Position numbers and translations under genes: made by a program. Shown piece by piece: positions 56,055 to 64,000 of a DNA stretch of 64,000 bases. The stretch's first letter is position 1. Each line of letters opens with the position of its first letter. Source of the DNA: Undibacterium hunanense. GTDB lineage: Bacteria > Pseudomonadota > Gammaproteobacteria > Burkholderiales > Burkholderiaceae_D. The stretch is taken from assembly GCF_014284335.1 (NCBI RefSeq), contig NZ_JACOGF010000021.1, forward strand, positions 1-64,000. Direction: 5' to 3'. The notes beneath the pieces were generated by a model. The model was not told where the DNA came from. It did not search any database and saw nothing but the letters and a program-made list of their open reading frames with translations.

Positions 56055-56663
56055 TCAGTTTTTCTTGTCGCCCATTGGTGGACGACCACCGCCATCACGG
56101 TGCATGTCATGGCCAGGACCACCAGGGCCGCCCGGACCACCATTACCACGGTCGCCTTGTGACATACGTTCACGCATACGCGATTCCATACGGCGATGGC
56201 TTTCATCAAAAATCTTTTGCTGGTCAGGTGTCAGCACGGCATAGAAAGTTTTCAGTGCAGTCAGACGCGTCTGCATTTTTGCCAGATGCTCTTTCATTTT
56301 TTCCAGACCTTTTTCCATGCGGTCTGGTGTGCTCAGTTTTGCCAGTTCCTTATGATCCGGACGGGCTGGCAAGGTGCCAGGATTCATCGCATCAGTAAAG
56401 GTTTTCCAGGCAGGTTCCTGCGCCGCAGTGATTTTCAATTTATCATGCAGTTCTGCCTGATGCTTGGCCGTACGCTCTTTCATTTTTTCGGCCCACTTGG
56501 CCGGATCTGCCGGTGCGCGACCATGGCCAGCGTGATCACCTGCGGCTGTTGGTGCAGGCGGTGCTGGTGGTGTTGATGGAGCGCTTTGTGCAAATGCACC
56601 GGCGGCAATTCCTACCGTAATAACTGTCAAACCAAGAGCTAATTTTTTTTGTAAGGTATTCAT
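56055..56663 (-). CDS. Spy/CpxP-like periplasmic protein
   Basis: A 202-residue periplasmic protein with signal peptide (cleaved after AFAQ) and a helical body with two LTxxQ-type motifs (ITAAQ 78-82 and LTPDQQ 144-149), the hallmark of the Spy/CpxP chaperone family. The C-terminus is a Gly/Pro/Arg/His-rich tail. It is divergent from a two-component system, as are many Spy-like genes whose expression they control. It may bind metals through the His residues (DHAGHGRA), which is speculation. Confidence 0.85.
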   Translation of the reverse strand: MNTLQKKLALGLTVITVGIAAGAFAQSAPSTPPAPPAPTAAGDHAGHGRAPADPAKWAEKMKERTAKHQAELHDKLKITAAQEPAWKTFTDAMNPGTLPARPDHKELAKLSTPDRMEKGLEKMKEHLAKMQTRLTALKTFYAVLTPDQQKIFDESHRRMESRMRERMSQGDRGNGGPGGPGGPGHDMHRDGGGRPPMGDKKN

Positions 56664-57033
56664 AATTTTCGCTTTCTTAAGAGACTCAACATACTCGCTG
56701 CCTTGTCTCCGGCATACTGCAAAACGGCGAGTAACCTGACTGTGACGTGACCCTCAGGACCTGAACCCAATCAGATAGGCAGGCTGTTCCAGCGCTTGCC
56801 ACCCATCCCATTTTGCTCACATCCCGGCATTGCTGCCTCAGACATTGAGCGTATCTTGCGCGACAGATGTAACCCAAAAATGTCGTTCTGCCATCGCTTT
56901 GTATCGACGTGTAACAACCTGGAGTACCATACGATGGTATGTTACGTACTGTTGTTACGTACTGTTTCCTGATCGGTTTATCATAACAAGCCGATACAAA
57001 ATCTTCGTTTCTATAGGACGGACCAGGCTCATA
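56664..57033. other. Divergent promoter region, Spy-like/two-component system
   Basis: A region of 370 bases without a gene. It contains an inverted repeat TACCAT-acg-ATGGTA (56925-56939), directly followed by two identical 13-bp units (56941-56966). These lie between 68 and 109 bases upstream of the response-regulator ATG and are candidate operator sites. Confidence 0.5.
56941..56966 (+). promoter_or_regulatory. 13-bp direct repeat, candidate response-regulator sites
   Basis: GTTACGTACTGTT is repeated without a gap (56941-56953 and 56954-56966). OmpR-family regulators bind tandem direct repeats, and the next gene encodes one. The repeat period of 13 bp is larger than the typical 10-11. Confidence 0.45.
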
Positions 57034-57768
57034 ATGAAACCCATGGACACACCTAATAAAATTCTCATTGTTGATGACGACCGCGACATCCGCAATTTGC
57101 TGGCCGATTATCTTGATAATAATGGTTATAGTACGGTCACCGCTGCCGAAGGCAACGCGATGTGGGCCGCCCTGCAAAATCAGCAAATTGACCTTATCGT
57201 GCTCGATCTGAACCTGCCGGGTGATGACGGCCTGACCCTGTGCCGCACCTTGCGCAGCAAATCAACCCTGCCAGTCATCATGCTGACTGCACGCGGCGAA
57301 CCGCTGGACCGTATCCTTGGTCTGGAAATGGGTGCCGACGATTACCTGCCCAAGCCGTTTGAGCCGCGTGAGCTGCTGGCGCGCATACGCAGCGTGTTGC
57401 GGCGCATCCAGACCAATATCAATCCGCATACCGGCGAAGCGCTGCAAAAATTGAAATTTGCCGGCTGGACGCTGGATCTGACGGCACGTCACCTGATCAG
57501 CCCGGACGATATGGTGGTGTCATTGTCGGGTGCCGAATTCCGTATGCTGAACATCTTTCTGGATCACCCCAACCGGGTCCTGAATCGTGATCAGTTGCTG
57601 AACATGACACATGGCCGCGATGCCGATCCGTTTGATCGTTCCATCGATATTCAGATCAGCCGCCTGCGCCAGAAATTAAGGGAAGATGCGCGCTCGCCAC
57701 AAATTATCAAGACTGTCAGAAATGGCGGATATGTACTGGCCGTGACCGTCGCGGTGGAGCAAGAATAA
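57034..57768 (+). CDS. OmpR-family response regulator
   Basis: A 244-residue response regulator. The receiver domain (residues 8-125) has the acidic pair (DDD 14-16), Asp58 in LIVLDLNLPG, and Lys in LPKPFEPRELLARI; the C-terminal winged helix has the OmpR signature (VSLSGAEFRMLNIFLDHPN, IDIQISRLRQKLRED). The start at MKPMDTPNKI is chosen because the receiver begins immediately after. Its stop overlaps the kinase start by one base. It probably controls the divergent Spy-like gene. Confidence 0.93.
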   Translation: MKPMDTPNKILIVDDDRDIRNLLADYLDNNGYSTVTAAEGNAMWAALQNQQIDLIVLDLNLPGDDGLTLCRTLRSKSTLPVIMLTARGEPLDRILGLEMGADDYLPKPFEPRELLARIRSVLRRIQTNINPHTGEALQKLKFAGWTLDLTARHLISPDDMVVSLSGAEFRMLNIFLDHPNRVLNRDQLLNMTHGRDADPFDRSIDIQISRLRQKLREDARSPQIIKTVRNGGYVLAVTVAVEQE

Positions 57769-59114
57769 TGAAAATTTTGTCATCGATGTGGGGCAGGGTA
57801 TTTGCCATTCTTTTGCTTGGTGTCGTTGCATCCACAGCGCTGACCTGGTCGCTGGCTTTTGGCGAGCGCCAGAAAACCATTAGCCAATACCGTGACTCGC
57901 ATGCGGTGGAGCGGGCTGAACAGCTGGTACTGGCGCTGGATGCACTGCCAGCCGACAATCGTGAAGCTTTTCTGATCACCGCACCACGCCTGGGTTTGCA
58001 GGTAGCGACACTGCCCGCCGAAACATCAGACCAGGCACCCCGCTCGGAATATGCAGCAGCCGTCAGCGAAAGACTGGGCAAAACCTTTCGCGTGATGTCG
58101 CTGGCACAGGATCCGGCATCTTGCCCACGTTCACCACAAAACATCCAGACTAACCGCCTGCCCTGTGAAGCACTGGGCATCACCCTGCATGACGGCACCG
58201 CCTTGCGTCTGACTGTCTTGCCGCCACGCAGCCCGGCACCCCCCTTACGGCCCGACTTCATCCAGTATCTGTTTCTGTTCCTGGCCAGTATCGCTGTATT
58301 GACGTTCATCATTGCACGCATGTCCATGCGTCCCTTGCAGCAGATGGCGCAAGCCGCGACGGCGCTGGGGCAGGACATCAACCGTCCGCCCCTCCCAGAA
58401 AAAGGCGCGACCGAAATTCTGCAGGCAACCCGCGCCTTCAATGCCATGCAGGCCAGGATACGTCAGCATATTGCCCAGCGCACCCACATGCTGGCAGCCA
58501 TCACCCATGATTTGCAAACCCCGCTGACCCGTCTGCGCCTGCGCCTGGAAAAGGTCAAGGATGATGAGCTGCGCGACAAACTGATAGAAGATTTGTCCGG
58601 TATGCAGATGATGATACGCGAAGGCCTGGATCTGGCCCGCAGTATGGACAGCAATGAAGCCCTGAAACCGCTGGACCTCGATTCCCTGCTCGACAGCGTC
58701 TGCGCCGATGCGGCCGATGCTGGCCAGAATGTCAGCTTTCAGGGTCAGCCCGGCGTCACTGTCATGGCCAGGCCGCAGTCCCTGCGTCGCTGCCTGACCA
58801 ACCTGATCGACAATGCCGTCAAATATGGCCACTACGCCAAAGTCAGCCTGGTAGCCGGCAAGGATGCCGCCAACGATGTCATGCACGTGCTGATACGCGA
58901 TGGTGGCAGCGGCATACCACCCGAATTGCAGAACAAGGTATTTGAGCCTTTTTTCCGCATAGAAACCTCGCGTTCACGCGAATCCGGCGGTACTGGCCTG
59001 GGCCTGACCATCGCCCAGAATATCGCCCAGCAACACGGTGGCACACTGCAACTCAGCAATCTTTCAGAAGGTGGACTGGAAGTACGGCTGACTTTACCTT
59101 TGCAGGTGAGTTAA
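57768..59114 (+). CDS. Sensor histidine kinase
   Basis: A 448-residue kinase with two transmembrane helices (about 7-30 and 163-185) flanking a periplasmic domain of about 130 residues, then a HAMP domain, a HisKA domain with His247 (AAITHDLQTPLTRLRLRLE), and a HATPase domain with NLIDNAVKYG, DGGSGIPPE and GGTGLGLTIAQ. It is co-translated with the response regulator (TAATG overlap). The signal is unknown; the Spy-like divergent gene suggests envelope stress. Confidence 0.93.
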   Translation: MKILSSMWGRVFAILLLGVVASTALTWSLAFGERQKTISQYRDSHAVERAEQLVLALDALPADNREAFLITAPRLGLQVATLPAETSDQAPRSEYAAAVSERLGKTFRVMSLAQDPASCPRSPQNIQTNRLPCEALGITLHDGTALRLTVLPPRSPAPPLRPDFIQYLFLFLASIAVLTFIIARMSMRPLQQMAQAATALGQDINRPPLPEKGATEILQATRAFNAMQARIRQHIAQRTHMLAAITHDLQTPLTRLRLRLEKVKDDELRDKLIEDLSGMQMMIREGLDLARSMDSNEALKPLDLDSLLDSVCADAADAGQNVSFQGQPGVTVMARPQSLRRCLTNLIDNAVKYGHYAKVSLVAGKDAANDVMHVLIRDGGSGIPPELQNKVFEPFFRIETSRSRESGGTGLGLTIAQNIAQQHGGTLQLSNLSEGGLEVRLTLPLQVS

Positions 59115-59196
59115 GCCTGTTTCAAATGAAGGCGGGCACCAATAGCGCCCGACCTTTGTCTTCCATAGATACATGTCAGCATTCATTCCATAGCAT

Positions 59197-59973
59197 TCAG
59201 GACACCGCCACCGACATCATGCTGATGGCGCCCAGTTCCATGCCTTCGGCAAACAAGGTCAAGCGTTCATCTGGCCGCTTGCTACCCAGCACATACAGCA
59301 GGGGCAGGAAATGCTCATTGGTCGGTACGGACAGACTAGCATCATTGCCAAACTGTTCATAATGCACCAGCTTGTCCCAGTCTTCGTCGAGAATGGCGGT
59401 GCGGATGCTGTCATTGAAGCGTTGCGCCCAGTCATAGGCTCGCACCTGCTGTGACATGCGGCGCAGATTGTGGACTACATTGCCACTGGCCATCAGCATC
59501 ACGCCTTCGTCACGCAAGGCACCCAATTGCCGCCCCAGTTCAAAATGCCAGGCGGCAGGCTGCGATAAATCCAGGCTCAGTTGCACGACAGGTACATCTG
59601 TTTGCGGATACATCTTGACCAGCACTGACCAGGTACCATGGTCCAGACCCCATTGCTGGTCTTGTACCACTGTCATGGGCGCCAGCAATTCAGCCACGCG
59701 GGCCGCCAGGGCAGGATCACCGGCAGCCGGGTACTGGATATCAAACAGCGCTTGCGGAAAACCGCCGAAATCATGAATCGTCCTTGGCCTGGGCATGGCC
59801 GTCACGGCTACACCACGCGTCATCCAGTGTGCAGACACCATCAGGATTGCCTTCGGGCGTGCCAGTGTTTGTCCAAGATCATGCCAGGCACGGGTATAGT
59901 CATTGTCACCCAAGGCATTCATGGGGCTGCCGTGACCGATAAAGATGGCGGGCAAACGTGGGGATATGGACAT
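59197..59973 (-). CDS. ygiD: Class III extradiol dioxygenase (DODA/YgiD-type)
   Basis: A 258-residue protein of the LigB superfamily, close to 4,5-DOPA dioxygenase: LPAIFIGHGSPMNAL (metal His), MVSAHWMTRG, IHDFGGFPQALFDIQYPA, QWGLDHGTWSVL, SGNVVHNLRRM and NEHFLPLLYVLG. It cleaves catechol rings. The start at MSISPRLPA is chosen because it has AGGAG 5 bases upstream. A longer frame upstream contains a 16-bp hairpin and is not favoured. The substrate in this organism is unknown. Confidence 0.9.
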   Translation of the reverse strand: MSISPRLPAIFIGHGSPMNALGDNDYTRAWHDLGQTLARPKAILMVSAHWMTRGVAVTAMPRPRTIHDFGGFPQALFDIQYPAAGDPALAARVAELLAPMTVVQDQQWGLDHGTWSVLVKMYPQTDVPVVQLSLDLSQPAAWHFELGRQLGALRDEGVMLMASGNVVHNLRRMSQQVRAYDWAQRFNDSIRTAILDEDWDKLVHYEQFGNDASLSVPTNEHFLPLLYVLGSKRPDERLTLFAEGMELGAISMMSVAVS

Positions 59974-59984
59974 GGCAACTCCTG

Positions 59985-60022
59985 CTGGCACTATGCTGAC
60001 GAAAGTGTCAGCATAGTGCCAG
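59985..60022. promoter_or_regulatory. Perfect 16-bp hairpin abutting the dioxygenase ribosome site
   Basis: CTGGCACTATGCTGAC (59985-60000) and its reverse complement (60007-60022) are separated by 6 bases. The minus-strand ribosome binding site AGGAG lies at 59983-59979, one base from the hairpin. It could act as operator on DNA or block translation when folded in the transcript. Confidence 0.6.
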
Positions 60023-60068
60023 AATACGCCAAAAGCCCTGTGTATGTTTGCCAGCCAGAACCATGACA

Positions 60069-60112
60069 TGTGTTGACATCGTTTTTAGCCAGGCTAAAAA
60101 TATGTCAACACA
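60069..60112. promoter_or_regulatory. 44-bp palindrome between dioxygenase and DUF2721 genes
   Basis: TGTGTTGACAT (60069-60079) pairs with ATGTCAACACA (60102-60112), and TTTTTAGCC (60082-60090) with GGCTAAAAA (60092-60100). TTGACA is present on both strands (60073-60078 and 60108-60103), each a possible -35 box, and weak AT-rich -10 boxes fall within the palindrome. It probably forms a divergent, shared control element. Confidence 0.6.
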
Positions 60113-60159
60113 CTGTACTCCCCTGTAAAATCCGGAAAAAAGCTTAAGGATAAAAAAAC

Positions 60160-60633
60160 ATGATTAATTTACAGCTAGGTGATGTCAGCCATATCATCCA
60201 ACTTGCGATTGCCCCGGTCTTCCTGCTGACCGGCGTCGGTACTACGCTTTCTGTATTGACCAGCCGGCTGGCGCGCATCATCGACCGTTCACGGGTGGTT
60301 GAAGACCTGTTGCACGGTCACGATGCCGTACTGCCTGTCCCGCCGGGCCTGGAAGAAGAACTGCATGAACTGTATGAACGCTCACACCTGATCAACCGGG
60401 CCATTACGCTCAGCACCTCATGCGGCTTGTTTATCTGCCTGGTCATCGCGACTCTGTTTATGGGTGACGCCACCAGTTTGAGCCTGGATAAACCCATTGC
60501 CCTCTTGTTTGTTGCCGGTGTTTTTTCGTTGATAGGCAGTTTCATGTACTTCCTGCGTGAAATTTTCGTGGCAACCAAGACCCTGACCCGCCAACGCGAG
60601 CTGGGACGCCATAAAATCATTGCACGTGAATAA
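60160..60633 (+). CDS. DUF2721 membrane protein
   Basis: A 157-residue protein with three transmembrane segments (IIQLAIAPVFLLTGVGTTLSVL, ITLSTSCGLFICLVIATLFM, IALLFVAGVFSLIGSFMYFL) separated by a polar loop with helical character (RLARIIDRSRVVEDLL). It fits the DUF2721 family of unknown function. AAGGA precedes the ATG. It may share the palindromic control region with the dioxygenase. Confidence 0.85.
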   Translation: MINLQLGDVSHIIQLAIAPVFLLTGVGTTLSVLTSRLARIIDRSRVVEDLLHGHDAVLPVPPGLEEELHELYERSHLINRAITLSTSCGLFICLVIATLFMGDATSLSLDKPIALLFVAGVFSLIGSFMYFLREIFVATKTLTRQRELGRHKIIARE

Positions 60634-60650
60634 ACACTGAAGCTGCATGA

Positions 60651-60687
60651 AAAAGCCCCGCTGCCTTGTAACAAGACGGCGGGGCTT
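60651..60687. terminator. Terminator between DUF2721 and lipoprotein genes
   Basis: AAGCCCCGC (60653-60661) pairs with GCGGGGCTT (60679-60687), with further pairing CCTTGT/ACAAG inside. The A-run before it gives a T-tract on the minus strand, so it fits the end of the lipoprotein gene, and may serve the DUF2721 gene too. Confidence 0.75.
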
Positions 60688-60753
60688 CACATTTCAATCA
60701 TCACTTTCCAACTGGTATTTTCCGACTATCTATTGCCTGTCAGCAGCAGCCCC

Positions 60754-62151
60754 TTACTTGGGCAAGGGCTGTACCAGTACCAGGACATCAACGGATGCAG
60801 TAGCCGGATTGGCGACGGTAATCGGTTGATAACTGCCACCGGCACGGAAAATCAGTATCGTATCGGTAGTCACTGACGGAGCGACAAAACCGGCATTGCC
60901 CGTGCTTGCACCGGCAATAAATACTGAAGGCCCGGCCACTTGCGACCAGCTGTAATAGACAATATTTGATCCGGTATTGGAAGGTGCATCCACCTTCAAA
61001 GTCACGGCACTACCCGACAGCGCAACCTGGGTAGGTGTATACGACACCAGGGAAATCGGTGTCAGCGGATCAACGTAGAACACCACATCCAGTTGCGTAA
61101 TCGGGTCCAGTGAAAAACCGCCGGATGTAATTACCGAATTGGACACATTCAGCGTGAACACGAAAGCGGTTCTGGTGCTGATCAGCTTGGGCAGGGCGGT
61201 ACTGGCGACGCTGGAGAAGGCATTGAACAGCTCTACCGCAGGGCCGGATTTCTGTTTCCAGAAATAATAAATGGGTGTGCTGGAATCCACTTTGCCATTG
61301 ACATCATATTTGACCGATTTGCTGCCATCCAGGGTGATCGTCGCACCTGCCACCACCGTACCACCGCTGTAGGAAATAGGTACGATCGTTGGTTTGATGA
61401 TGGGAGCAACCGTGACTGTCTGGGTGGCAGTGCCGACCTTTTGCTTGTCATCCGTAACACGGCATTGCAGTTTCACGGCGGTAGATGCGGTCACCACGGG
61501 TGCAGTAAAGCTGGTCGCGGCGGTATCTGCCGGTGCCAGGGCAATGGTCGTACCGGCAGCATCGCTGACTACCCATTGGTAAGAATATGGCTCGCCCGTG
61601 GCGGCCGGTGTACCACCGCTGCCGGCACAGGTCAGGCTGACCTTGTCACCGGATGAGGCGGTCGTGTTGCCGCTGATCTTGGCCACAGGATTGGCGGTGG
61701 TGGATGCTTCCTGCTTCACCAGCAAGGTTGTGGACGCCTTGACGGTATTGCCTTTGACATCGACCGCATTCAGGGTGAACTTGTAGGTGTAGTCGGCGGT
61801 TAGCAAGGCAGGCGGTGTCACCTGCAGGACACAACTGGCTTCTGCACCGCTGGTGCTTTTCTGTATGGTCTTGCAATCGGCATTGGTCACGGCGGACAGT
61901 GCATTGGCAGACAGGGTCAGGTTTTCTACCTGCCAGTACATATTCGTGATGACACCGGCCGTGCTGCTGGCCTGGCCAGTAAAACTCAGCGGCGCCCCAC
62001 TTGTCACCGTCAGCGCATCAGGCACCGAAATCGCCATGGGATTGGCAGCCGTACCGCCAGATGAGCCCGAACTGCTGCTGCCACCACCACCGCAGGCCAC
62101 CAGTGCCAGGCTGGAAAAAACGACTAGGACTGTTTTGATTTGCTGAAACAC
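60754..62151 (-). CDS. Lipoprotein with Ig-like/PKD-type repeats
   Basis: A 465-residue lipoprotein: lipobox LVAC (Cys20), a Gly/Ser linker, then four beta-sandwich segments of PKD or Ig-like type, for example VAKISGNTTASSGDKVSLTCAG, YSYQWVVSDAAG and ITLDGSKSVKY, DSSTPIYYFWKQKSGP. The last part has a similar VALSGSAVTLKVDAPS. It is likely attached to the outer membrane as an adhesion or structural protein. No partner is evident. Confidence 0.75.
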   Translation of the reverse strand: MFQQIKTVLVVFSSLALVACGGGGSSSSGSSGGTAANPMAISVPDALTVTSGAPLSFTGQASSTAGVITNMYWQVENLTLSANALSAVTNADCKTIQKSTSGAEASCVLQVTPPALLTADYTYKFTLNAVDVKGNTVKASTTLLVKQEASTTANPVAKISGNTTASSGDKVSLTCAGSGGTPAATGEPYSYQWVVSDAAGTTIALAPADTAATSFTAPVVTASTAVKLQCRVTDDKQKVGTATQTVTVAPIIKPTIVPISYSGGTVVAGATITLDGSKSVKYDVNGKVDSSTPIYYFWKQKSGPAVELFNAFSSVASTALPKLISTRTAFVFTLNVSNSVITSGGFSLDPITQLDVVFYVDPLTPISLVSYTPTQVALSGSAVTLKVDAPSNTGSNIVYYSWSQVAGPSVFIAGASTGNAGFVAPSVTTDTILIFRAGGSYQPITVANPATASVDVLVLVQPLPK

Positions 62152-62351
62152 GCTGACTCCGATGACTTACAAAATAGAGAAATTCTCACCATTGTAGCTT
62201 CATGCTGGCAATTGCAATACCTTTAGGCCAAGTGTTGACAAAATGTTTCATGTTTTCACCAGACTGAATTTATTTGCGAACGACCGTGCAAAAATGCTTT
62301 AGGTGTGGCACTCTAATAAAAAAACCGACCAAAACCCGGAGACACTGTGAT

Positions 62352-64000
62352 ATGAACACTTTACATTATGCCCACTGGCCACAAGGCCTGCCCCACCATC
62401 TGCTCGCGCCTGAGGCCAGCGTATATACCAATCTGCAGGTGTCGGCGCTACGCTACCCTGACAAACCGGCCATCGTCTTTTATGACTCGGTCATCACTTA
62501 TCGCCAGTTACATGAAGAAGTGCTGGCACTGGCGGGCTATCTGCAGCAGGTCTGCGGCGTGCAAAAAGGCGACAGGGTCTTGCTGAACATGCAAAACAGC
62601 CCGCAATTTGTGATCGGCTTTTATGCCATCCTGCGTGCCGATGCCATGGCGGTGCCGGTCAACCCCATGCTGATGACAGATGAGCTGGCCCATTACATCG
62701 CCGATAGCGGTGCCAGGACAGCCCTGGTATCGCAAGAGATATTTGCCCGCCTGCAACCATTGATCGGCCATGATACATTGCAGAATGCAGTAGTAGCTAC
62801 TTACTCCGATCATTTGAATGTGGCCACTGACCTGACCATTCCTGATTTTATCAAAGCAGAACGGCAAGTACCTGACCAGGCTGGCATCAGCAGCTGGCAG
62901 GCTGCCATCCAGGCAGGACACCAACCGAACATCCATCAAGCCGGACCGGATGACCTGGCCTGCATGCCTTACACCTCAGGTACTACCGGCAAACCCAAGG
63001 GTTGCATACACAATCACCGCTCGGTCATGTTCAACATCGTCGGCAGCCCCACCTGGTCGGGCGCAATAGTCGCCACCCATGTGGCACTGGCCGTCTTGCC
63101 ATTCTTTCATGTGACCGGCATGCAATCGGTCATGAATGCCATGATCTATTGTGGCGGCACCCTGGTGATACTGCCACGCTGGGACCGCGATGCCGCCGGG
63201 CAACTGATTACCCGTTATGCCGTCAGCAACTGGACGCTGGTGCCATCGATGATGATCGATTTCCTGTCGAATCCACGTCTGGCTGAATATGACATTTCCA
63301 AACTGACCAGAGTATCCGGCGGTGGTGCGGCCATGCCGGCTGCCATTGCACAAAAACTGCTGGAACTGTCAGGGCAGGTATATATGGAAGGTTACGGCCT
63401 GTCCGAAACCATGGCCCCATCCCACCTCAACCCGCCGCAGCGCATGAAGCAACAATGCCTGGGCATGCCGTATTTCAACGTCGATTCGCGCGTGGTTGAC
63501 CCGACCACCTTGCAGGAGGTGAAACAAGGCGAAACCGGCGAAATCTGGATCAACGGCCCGCAAGTCTTCCAGGGCTACTGGAATGATCCGCAAAAGACTG
63601 CCGATTCATTTGCCGAACTCGACGGCAAGCAATTCTTCCGCTCCGGCGACCTTGGTTACATAGACCCGGAAGGCTTCTTCTTCTTCACCGACCGCCTGAA
63701 ACGCATGATCAACGCCAGCGGCTTCAAAGTCTGGCCAGCCGAAGTCGAATCCATGATGTACCAGCACCCGGCGATACAGGAATGCTGCATCATCTCCGCC
63801 CACGACGCCTACCGCGGCGAAACCGTGAAAGCCGTCATCGTCAAAAAACCCGGCAGCGACATCACCGCAGAAGAGATCATGACCTGGGCCCACGACAAAA
63901 TGGCCGCCTACAAGGTACCGAAATTTGTGGATTTCGTGGACAGCCTGCCGAAGTCAGGTACGGGAAAGGTGATGTGGAGGACTTTGCAGGAGAAGGAATC
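62352..64000 (+). CDS. AMP-binding acyl-CoA ligase, cut by window end
   Basis: An adenylate-forming enzyme with 549 codons visible and no stop in the window. The P-loop-like motif YTSGTTGKPKG, GYGLSET, the hinge region with RSGDLGYIDPEGFFFFTDR, and the C-terminal lysine block (LPKSGTGKVMWRTL) are all present, so only the last few residues are missing. It most resembles medium- or long-chain acyl-CoA synthetases (FadD type), which activate carboxylic acids for degradation. Substrate is not known. GGAG lies about 11 bases before the ATG. Confidence 0.9.
   Translation, partial: MNTLHYAHWPQGLPHHLLAPEASVYTNLQVSALRYPDKPAIVFYDSVITYRQLHEEVLALAGYLQQVCGVQKGDRVLLNMQNSPQFVIGFYAILRADAMAVPVNPMLMTDELAHYIADSGARTALVSQEIFARLQPLIGHDTLQNAVVATYSDHLNVATDLTIPDFIKAERQVPDQAGISSWQAAIQAGHQPNIHQAGPDDLACMPYTSGTTGKPKGCIHNHRSVMFNIVGSPTWSGAIVATHVALAVLPFFHVTGMQSVMNAMIYCGGTLVILPRWDRDAAGQLITRYAVSNWTLVPSMMIDFLSNPRLAEYDISKLTRVSGGGAAMPAAIAQKLLELSGQVYMEGYGLSETMAPSHLNPPQRMKQQCLGMPYFNVDSRVVDPTTLQEVKQGETGEIWINGPQVFQGYWNDPQKTADSFAELDGKQFFRSGDLGYIDPEGFFFFTDRLKRMINASGFKVWPAEVESMMYQHPAIQECCIISAHDAYRGETVKAVIVKKPGSDITAEEIMTWAHDKMAAYKVPKFVDFVDSLPKSGTGKVMWRTLQEKE

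Noticed and set aside
1-64000. CRISPR arrays, tRNA genes or insertion sequences
   Set aside because: No repeat-spacer pattern, tRNA cloverleaf or transposase frame was recognised on either strand.

Overview
The window reads as a chromosomal segment of a betaproteobacterium of the order Burkholderiales, most likely family Oxalobacteraceae (Undibacterium-like). This is inferred from moderate GC content, the mix of families (DUF1631, Smg/DUF494, NhaR beside a Bax-inhibitor-1 and TerC pair, single-gene cobalamin MetH, CII-like regulator, split ChrA) and the gene style; no 16S rRNA sequence is present. The coding density and the absence of transposases, integrases, tRNA-flanked islands or CRISPR arrays argue for core and shell chromosome rather than a mobile island.

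Layout. 1-525: a leader with a candidate stable-RNA promoter firing off the left edge, and dispersed inverted repeats. 0.5-14 kb: CDF transporter, DUF1631 protein, topoisomerase III, Smg, DprA, LysM protein, the def-fmt pair, two lipoproteins (one FlgO-like), and NhaR. 14-25 kb: Bax-inhibitor-1 and TerC membrane proteins, a DUF4214 surface-type protein with an internal duplication, cobalamin methionine synthase behind a structured leader, and a TPR-glycosyltransferase pair. 25-32 kb: TonB receptor with divergent LysR regulator, ZntB-like transporter, DUF4349 lipoprotein and an NTF2-like secreted protein. 32-36 kb: a translationally coupled c-di-GMP pair (HD-GYP, then PAS-GGDEF-EAL). 36-41 kb: a Sel1 protein, a double methylglyoxal-synthase-domain protein, a three-gene PspA-like/DUF2491/membrane-protein cluster, and a CII-like regulator. 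41-49 kb: split chromate transporter, a TonB-shaped protein, GNAT and YCII proteins, a site-2-protease relative that has lost its catalytic residues, a MocR-type regulator and DctA. 49-64 kb: MFS exporter, CorB/CNNM-type protein, minimal Hsp70, REC-DUF3369-GGDEF-EAL protein, Spy-like protein with a two-component system, an extradiol dioxygenase and DUF2721 gene around a large palindrome, an Ig-like lipoprotein, and an acyl-CoA ligase cut by the window end.

Working together. Three proteins handle c-di-GMP, one with a degenerate GGDEF motif. Several genes concern metals (CDF, ZntB, TerC, CorB-like, ChrA) and the envelope (Spy-like with its two-component system, PspA-like cluster, LysM, lipoproteins).

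The most unusual observations are: (i) an 8-bp tandem repeat that puts the last gene-encoded membrane segment of the DUF2491-cluster protein out of frame, where loss of exactly one unit restores it; (ii) a short M50 homologue with HExxH changed to HIMSI and LDG to FNG; (iii) tandem methylglyoxal synthase domains with only the second keeping the catalytic residues; (iv) mutually exclusive hairpins ahead of metH; (v) a 44-bp palindrome between the dioxygenase and DUF2721 genes, plus a perfect 16-bp hairpin abutting the dioxygenase ribosome binding site.
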